Positions 15,186-18,176 of a stretch of 18,176 nt of DNA are shown here, one piece after another; the first letter of the stretch is position 1; each line of letters starts with the position of its first letter. Position numbers and translations under genes: made by a program. Source of the stretch: Chloroflexota bacterium (lineage in GTDB: Bacteria; Chloroflexota; Chloroflexia; QHBQ01; JADMIH01); assembly GCA_015478675.1 (NCBI GenBank), contig JADMIH010000072.1:1-18176 (forward strand), in the 5' to 3' direction. Under the pieces are notes generated by a model. That model did no database searches. It saw nothing but the letters and a program-made list of their open reading frames with translations, and had not been told where the DNA came from.

Positions 15186-15209
15186 GGGAAGCGCAGCCAC
15201 GCAACCCGG

Positions 15210-15953
15210 TTAGTGGTACTCGTCGGAGACGATATGGCCGTCCTGCACCCTGACAACGCGGCGTGCGTGGGCGGCCAGAAGAGGGTCATGCGTTACAAAG
15301 ACCACCGATTTCCCCTGGCTGCTCAACTCTTCCAGCAACCCCATTATATGCTCACCTGTGGCGGTGTCGAGGTTGCCTGTCGGCTCGTCGGCGATGACTA
15401 TCGGCGGGTCATTGGCGAGGGAGCGCGCTATAGCCACACGCTGCTGCTCGCCACCCGAAAGCTCGCTCGGCAAATGGCTCGCTCGCCCGCCGAGGCCCAC
15501 TCGCTCCAATAGTGACAGCGCCCTATCTCGCCGCCGAGCGCCATAGCTGTTGAGAAAGTCCATCGGCAGCATAACGTTCTCAAGTGCGGTAAGGGTAGGC
15601 AGCAACTGGAAGAACTGAAAGACTATCCCAACGTTTGCCCCACGCCATTTGGCAAGCTCATTTTCGCTCATCATATGAAGAGGCGCGCCTGCCATCAACA
15701 CCTGCCCCGTGGATGGCCTATCTATGCCTGTGACCATGTTGAGTATAGTAGACTTACCGCTTCCCGAAGGGCCAACTATAGCCGTGAATTCCCCCGCATA
15801 AAGGGTGAGGTTCACCCCCTTGAGCGCGATATACTGTCTGTTGCCCATAGGATACGCCTTGATGACATTCACCAACCTCCCCACAGGTGCTTTCCCAGGC
15901 ATATCACCTTGTGCAACTGGTATATAGCCATTCTGCGGTAAGGTTGCGCTCAT
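15210..15953 (-). CDS. ABC transporter ATP-binding protein (LolD/MacB-like)
   Basis: The 247-residue nucleotide-binding subunit has Walker A GPSGSGKST (61-69), a Q-loop at FQFFQLLP (112-119), the signature LSGGEQQR (165-172), Walker B IVIADEP (185-191), D-loop GNLDTATG and switch His222 (VTHD). The 'NVMLPMDFL' and 'LSGGEQQRVAIARSLANDP' segments are typical of the LolD/MacB/FtsE group, which work with FtsX-like permeases in lipoprotein or peptide export. No permease gene is adjacent, so the partner must be elsewhere. The ATG at 15953 has a perfect TATAAT directly upstream instead of a ribosome site. The ATG at 15902 (residue 18), preceded by AAGGTGAT, is a plausible alternative start and would fit the usual family N-terminus. 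Confidence 0.93.
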   Translation of the reverse strand: MSATLPQNGYIPVAQGDMPGKAPVGRLVNVIKAYPMGNRQYIALKGVNLTLYAGEFTAIVGPSGSGKSTILNMVTGIDRPSTGQVLMAGAPLHMMSENELAKWRGANVGIVFQFFQLLPTLTALENVMLPMDFLNSYGARRRDRALSLLERVGLGGRASHLPSELSGGEQQRVAIARSLANDPPIVIADEPTGNLDTATGEHIMGLLEELSSQGKSVVFVTHDPLLAAHARRVVRVQDGHIVSDEYH

Positions 15954-15959
15954 ATTATA
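15954..15959 (-). promoter_or_regulatory. Possible -10 element abutting the ABC ATPase start
   Basis: TATAAT on the minus strand directly precedes the ATG at 15953. If used, transcription would begin inside the annotated frame near 15946, leaving the ATG at 15902 as the first start on the mRNA. No clear -35 hexamer is seen. Confidence 0.35.
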
Positions 15960-16118
15960 ATTCTACACCAACCGTGCACTTTTGCCACGAGATTACCGCT
16001 TAATCTGCATCGCGCAGGTTGAGGTTTGCAACACCGCACCCCAGAGGTAGCAGCCAGTCCCAGGCACACGCGTTACGAGTGTACTCCTATCCATCGCGCC
16101 TCACCTTACACGGTAACT

Positions 16119-16289
16119 GTTCAGATTCAGGGTGGAGGGGCTGGTCTGGCCCCCTCTCACTTCATGGGAGATATACTCCCCAAGAAGAAAGCCCCCTCTC
16201 CCTTCATGGGAGAGGGGCATGGGGTGAGGGTAGGTGAGGGTACGCCTCCACAGCTACTCCTTGAAGATTACTACACCTCAACTCTGAAC
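16119..16289. repeat. Possible MITE-like unit with imperfect terminal inverted repeats
   Basis: The left end (16119-16137, starting GTTCAGATTCAGG) and the right end (16271-16289, ending CTCTGAAC) are inverted relative to each other with 14 of 19 matches, including the outer seven. They enclose the G/C-rich repeat core. A further start of the same end sequence occurs at 18147. I see no obvious target-site duplication, so transposition is unproven. Confidence 0.4.
16160..16254. repeat. Dispersed G/C-rich repeat, right copy (inverted relative to 1-94)
   Basis: Positions 16193-16254 are the reverse complement of 1-62 with two mismatches, and 16160-16180 the reverse complement of 74-94. The G-rich arm GGGAGAGGGGCATGGGGTGA (from 16208) gives a four-run quadruplex pattern to 16230. 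The copy sits in the 442-bp gap between the ABC ATPase and recJ, which otherwise holds only the recJ promoter region and no gene. Confidence 0.9.
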
Positions 16290-16309
16290 CCCCACCTTAT
16301 ACGAGTCCG

Positions 16310-16339
16310 TTGCGGCCCCCTTATCAGTTGTGCTATTAT
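16310..16339 (+). promoter_or_regulatory. Predicted recJ promoter
   Basis: TTGCGG (16310-16315) is followed after 18 bp by TATTAT (16334-16339), with TGC directly before the -10 giving an extended -10 element. Transcription would begin near 16346, about 50 nt before the recJ TTG start. Confidence 0.45.
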
Positions 16340-16395
16340 TGGTGGGAGAGCATGGCTTTGAGTTTTAGCGCCTTATTTGTGGAAAGAGAGAGCTT

Positions 16396-18138
16396 TTGGA
16401 AGCCCGGCAGCCCCACTGGATACTTCACCCGCCCTTGTCGCCTGACATAGTAAAGGAGGTCCAGGCGCAACTCGCGCATCTCGAGCTAACGCCCCTGATG
16501 GTGCAAATCCTGGCGAATAGGGGCGTGGTCGAAGCCGGCGACATAGAGGCCTTCGTTCACCCACCTGATATAGCTTCTCACCCAGATCCTCTCCTGCTGA
16601 CTGGCATGAGAGCCGCCGTTGATCGCATCTGTCAGGCTATAGATAGCCATGAGAAGGTGGTGGTCTATGGCGATTTCGACGCCGATGGGGTGACTTCCAC
16701 TGCTCTGTTGACTATGGCGCTCAGGCACTTCAACCTCGACGTAGAGCCTTACGTGCCCAACAGGGTAACCGAGGGGTATGGTCTCAATGCTAATGCGGTG
16801 CGCGAGATCGCTTCAAAAGGCGCGAAGCTGCTTATCACAGTAGACTGTGGCATATCGGGCCGCTCCGAGGTGGCTGAGGCCCGGAAAGCCGGGCTGGACG
16901 TTATCGTTACCGACCACCATCACCTGCCCACCGACCTGCCGGAGGCAATCGCCTGCATCAACCCCAAGCAGCCGGTTGATGGCTGCGAATGCTATCAGGA
17001 CCTTGCAGGCGTAGGAGTGGCTTACCAGCTGGTGAGAGCGCTGGTGAAGCGCTGCGGCAAGCCGAAGAATCTTGTAAACCGAGACCTGCTTGCCCTCGTA
17101 GCTGTAGGCACAGTAGCCGATATTGTCCCCCTCAAAGGCGCTAACCGCACACTCGTGCAGCAAGGGCTGGCAGCCATCCCTCACCACTCGTTGCCCGGTA
17201 TAAGGACGATGCTGGAATACGCCCATATCAAGATGGACGGTGTAGATACAGAGCGCATCGGCTTTGTCATAGGGCCGCGCCTCAACGCCGCCGGGCGCAT
17301 AGATGACGCCCGCACTGCTTATCGTCTCTTGATGACAGAGGACTTGCGCGAAGCGCGGGAGCTTGCCCAAAAGCTCGAAGCCCAGAACCGCCGCCGCCAG
17401 GCCCTGATGAACTCTATCGTAGAGCAGGCAAAAGAGCGTGCCCGGCAGATGGGCGACGGCCTGAAGCTAATCCTCCTCTCCGATCCGAACTGGCCCGCGG
17501 GGGTGGTCGGGTTGGTGGCGAGCAGACTGGTTGAGGAGTTTGGGCGGCCTGTGCTTATCCTTGAGGAAGGTGAGGACGAGAGCCGAGGCTCAGCGCGCAG
17601 CACGCCTCACCTCAACATCATAGAGACCCTTACCGAGGTGCAGGACCTCCTGGTGCGCTTTGGGGGGCACAGCGCTGCCGCAGGCTTCACCGTGAAGACC
17701 GCGAAGATCGCCGAGCTAAACCGCCGCCTTTGCGAGGTCGCCGGTGAGCACTTGCAGGAGCAGCATCTACAATCTACCCATAACGCCGATGCTGAACTGA
17801 CGATGCGGGAAGTGACCGATGGCACCCTCGATAGCATTAACCGCCTGGCTCCATTCGGCTCAGGCAACCCCTCACCCCTCTTTATGGCTCAGGGCGTGCG
17901 CGTCCTCTCGGTTTGCCCGATGGGAGACAGCGCCCACCTCAAGCTGCTTCTCGCCGACCAGACCAATATCTCTCGCGCCCCGGTTGAGGCAATCGCGTTC
18001 CGCACGGCGCACATGGCGGAGGCAGTCAAGCGCAGCCCAAGGATAGACATCCTCTTCTACATCGAGCGGCGAGAATGGAAGGGCGATGTGCATCTACAGC
18101 TAAAGCTGCGCGACCTGCGCCTCTCTGAACCCTGCTGA
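16396..18138 (+). CDS. recJ: Single-stranded-DNA-specific exonuclease RecJ
   Basis: The 580-residue protein is a DHH/DHHA1-family 5'-3' single-strand exonuclease acting in recombination and mismatch or base-excision repair in the cytosol. Metal-binding motifs are visible in order: DFDADG (93-98), the DCG of motif II (150-152), DHHH (173-176), a conserved Asp in GTVADIVP (238-245), and NAAGRID (297-303). The DHHA1 domain carries GGHSAAAG (423-430), followed by an OB-like domain (about 463-575). Length agrees with RecJ (about 550-580). The start is taken as TTG at 16396: no in-frame ATG lies between the stop at 16366-16368 and the conserved N-terminus, and a purine-rich AAAGAGAGAG precedes it. 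A short overlapping frame begins at ATG 16352. An 8-bp inverted repeat (CTCTGAAC/GTTCAGAG, 18123-18155) surrounds the stop codon. Confidence 0.96.
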   Translation: MEARQPHWILHPPLSPDIVKEVQAQLAHLELTPLMVQILANRGVVEAGDIEAFVHPPDIASHPDPLLLTGMRAAVDRICQAIDSHEKVVVYGDFDADGVTSTALLTMALRHFNLDVEPYVPNRVTEGYGLNANAVREIASKGAKLLITVDCGISGRSEVAEARKAGLDVIVTDHHHLPTDLPEAIACINPKQPVDGCECYQDLAGVGVAYQLVRALVKRCGKPKNLVNRDLLALVAVGTVADIVPLKGANRTLVQQGLAAIPHHSLPGIRTMLEYAHIKMDGVDTERIGFVIGPRLNAAGRIDDARTAYRLLMTEDLREARELAQKLEAQNRRRQALMNSIVEQAKERARQMGDGLKLILLSDPNWPAGVVGLVASRLVEEFGRPVLILEEGEDESRGSARSTPHLNIIETLTEVQDLLVRFGGHSAAAGFTVKTAKIAELNRRLCEVAGEHLQEQHLQSTHNADAELTMREVTDGTLDSINRLAPFGSGNPSPLFMAQGVRVLSVCPMGDSAHLKLLLADQTNISRAPVEAIAFRTAHMAEAVKRSPRIDILFYIERREWKGDVHLQLKLRDLRLSEPC

Positions 18139-18146
18139 CGCGTAAG

Positions 18147-18176
18147 TGTTCAGAGTTAGGGTGGAGGAACAAAGTT
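18147..18176 (+). repeat. Start of another repeat copy, cut by window end
   Basis: TGTTCAGAGTTAGGGTGGAGG (from 18147) resembles the sequence at 16118-16138, which starts the repeat unit before recJ. recJ is thus flanked on both sides by this end sequence in the same orientation. The remainder lies outside the window. Confidence 0.55.

Noticed and set aside
13746..15953. MFS exporter and ABC ATPase as one transport operon
   Set aside because: They are convergent, so they cannot be co-transcribed.

Overview
The window looks like a stretch of bacterial chromosome, most likely from the Chloroflexota. The main clue is a pair of large secreted beta-propeller proteins carrying a repeated module with the signatures 'QYFER', 'QYFDKSRMEI', 'GYPISE' and 'VTNGLL', which I associate with that phylum. 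Moderately high GC, clear Shine-Dalgarno sites and TATACT-type -10 boxes fit this. The assignment is inference from family knowledge; there is no rRNA or other phylogenetic marker here apart from recJ and acs.

Layout. Positions 1-224 hold a G/C-rich dispersed repeat with a long perfect hairpin. A decayed short-chain dehydrogenase (225-625, minus) follows. Two plus-strand genes come next: an M24 'pita-bread' protein that has lost most metal ligands (806-1906) and an intact short-chain dehydrogenase (2107-2898). A repeat-bearing gap (2899-3258) separates them from six co-directional minus-strand genes: acetyl-CoA synthetase acs (3259-5250), a membrane protein with a bactofilin-like beta-repeat ectodomain (5425-6591), a zinc-finger anti-sigma factor (6685-7392), an ECF sigma factor with a long N-terminal extension (7474-8361), a secreted beta-propeller protein (8502-10202) and a lipoprotein polysaccharide deacetylase (10369-11283). 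Plus-strand genes resume with a second secreted propeller protein (11614-13524), a strong intrinsic terminator and an MFS exporter (13746-15185). A LolD/MacB-type ABC ATPase without a permease (15210-15953, minus) converges on the exporter. A second, inverted copy of the G/C-rich repeat lies at 16160-16254, followed by recJ (16396-18138) and the start of another repeat copy at the window's end.

How the genes may work together. The sigma/anti-sigma pair, the bactofilin-like membrane protein, the two secreted propellers and the deacetylase form a neighbourhood aimed at the cell surface. A plausible reading is an envelope-sensing regulatory pair embedded among envelope genes; this is inferred from gene order and not shown. 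acs, recJ, the exporter and the ABC ATPase appear to be independent housekeeping or transport genes.

The most unusual features are: (i) the 62-bp repeat with 60 matches present in opposite orientation about 16 kb apart, containing a 23-bp perfect hairpin and a G-quadruplex-type motif; (ii) 7-bp GTGARAC tandem arrays bracketing the sigma/anti-sigma genes in opposite orientation; (iii) two propeller proteins that share a module in swapped domain order; (iv) an SDR gene broken by a 5-bp tandem duplication and a lost catalytic tyrosine; and (v) a nested inverted repeat in the leader of the second propeller gene. I see no CRISPR array, tRNA, rRNA or recognisable transposase.
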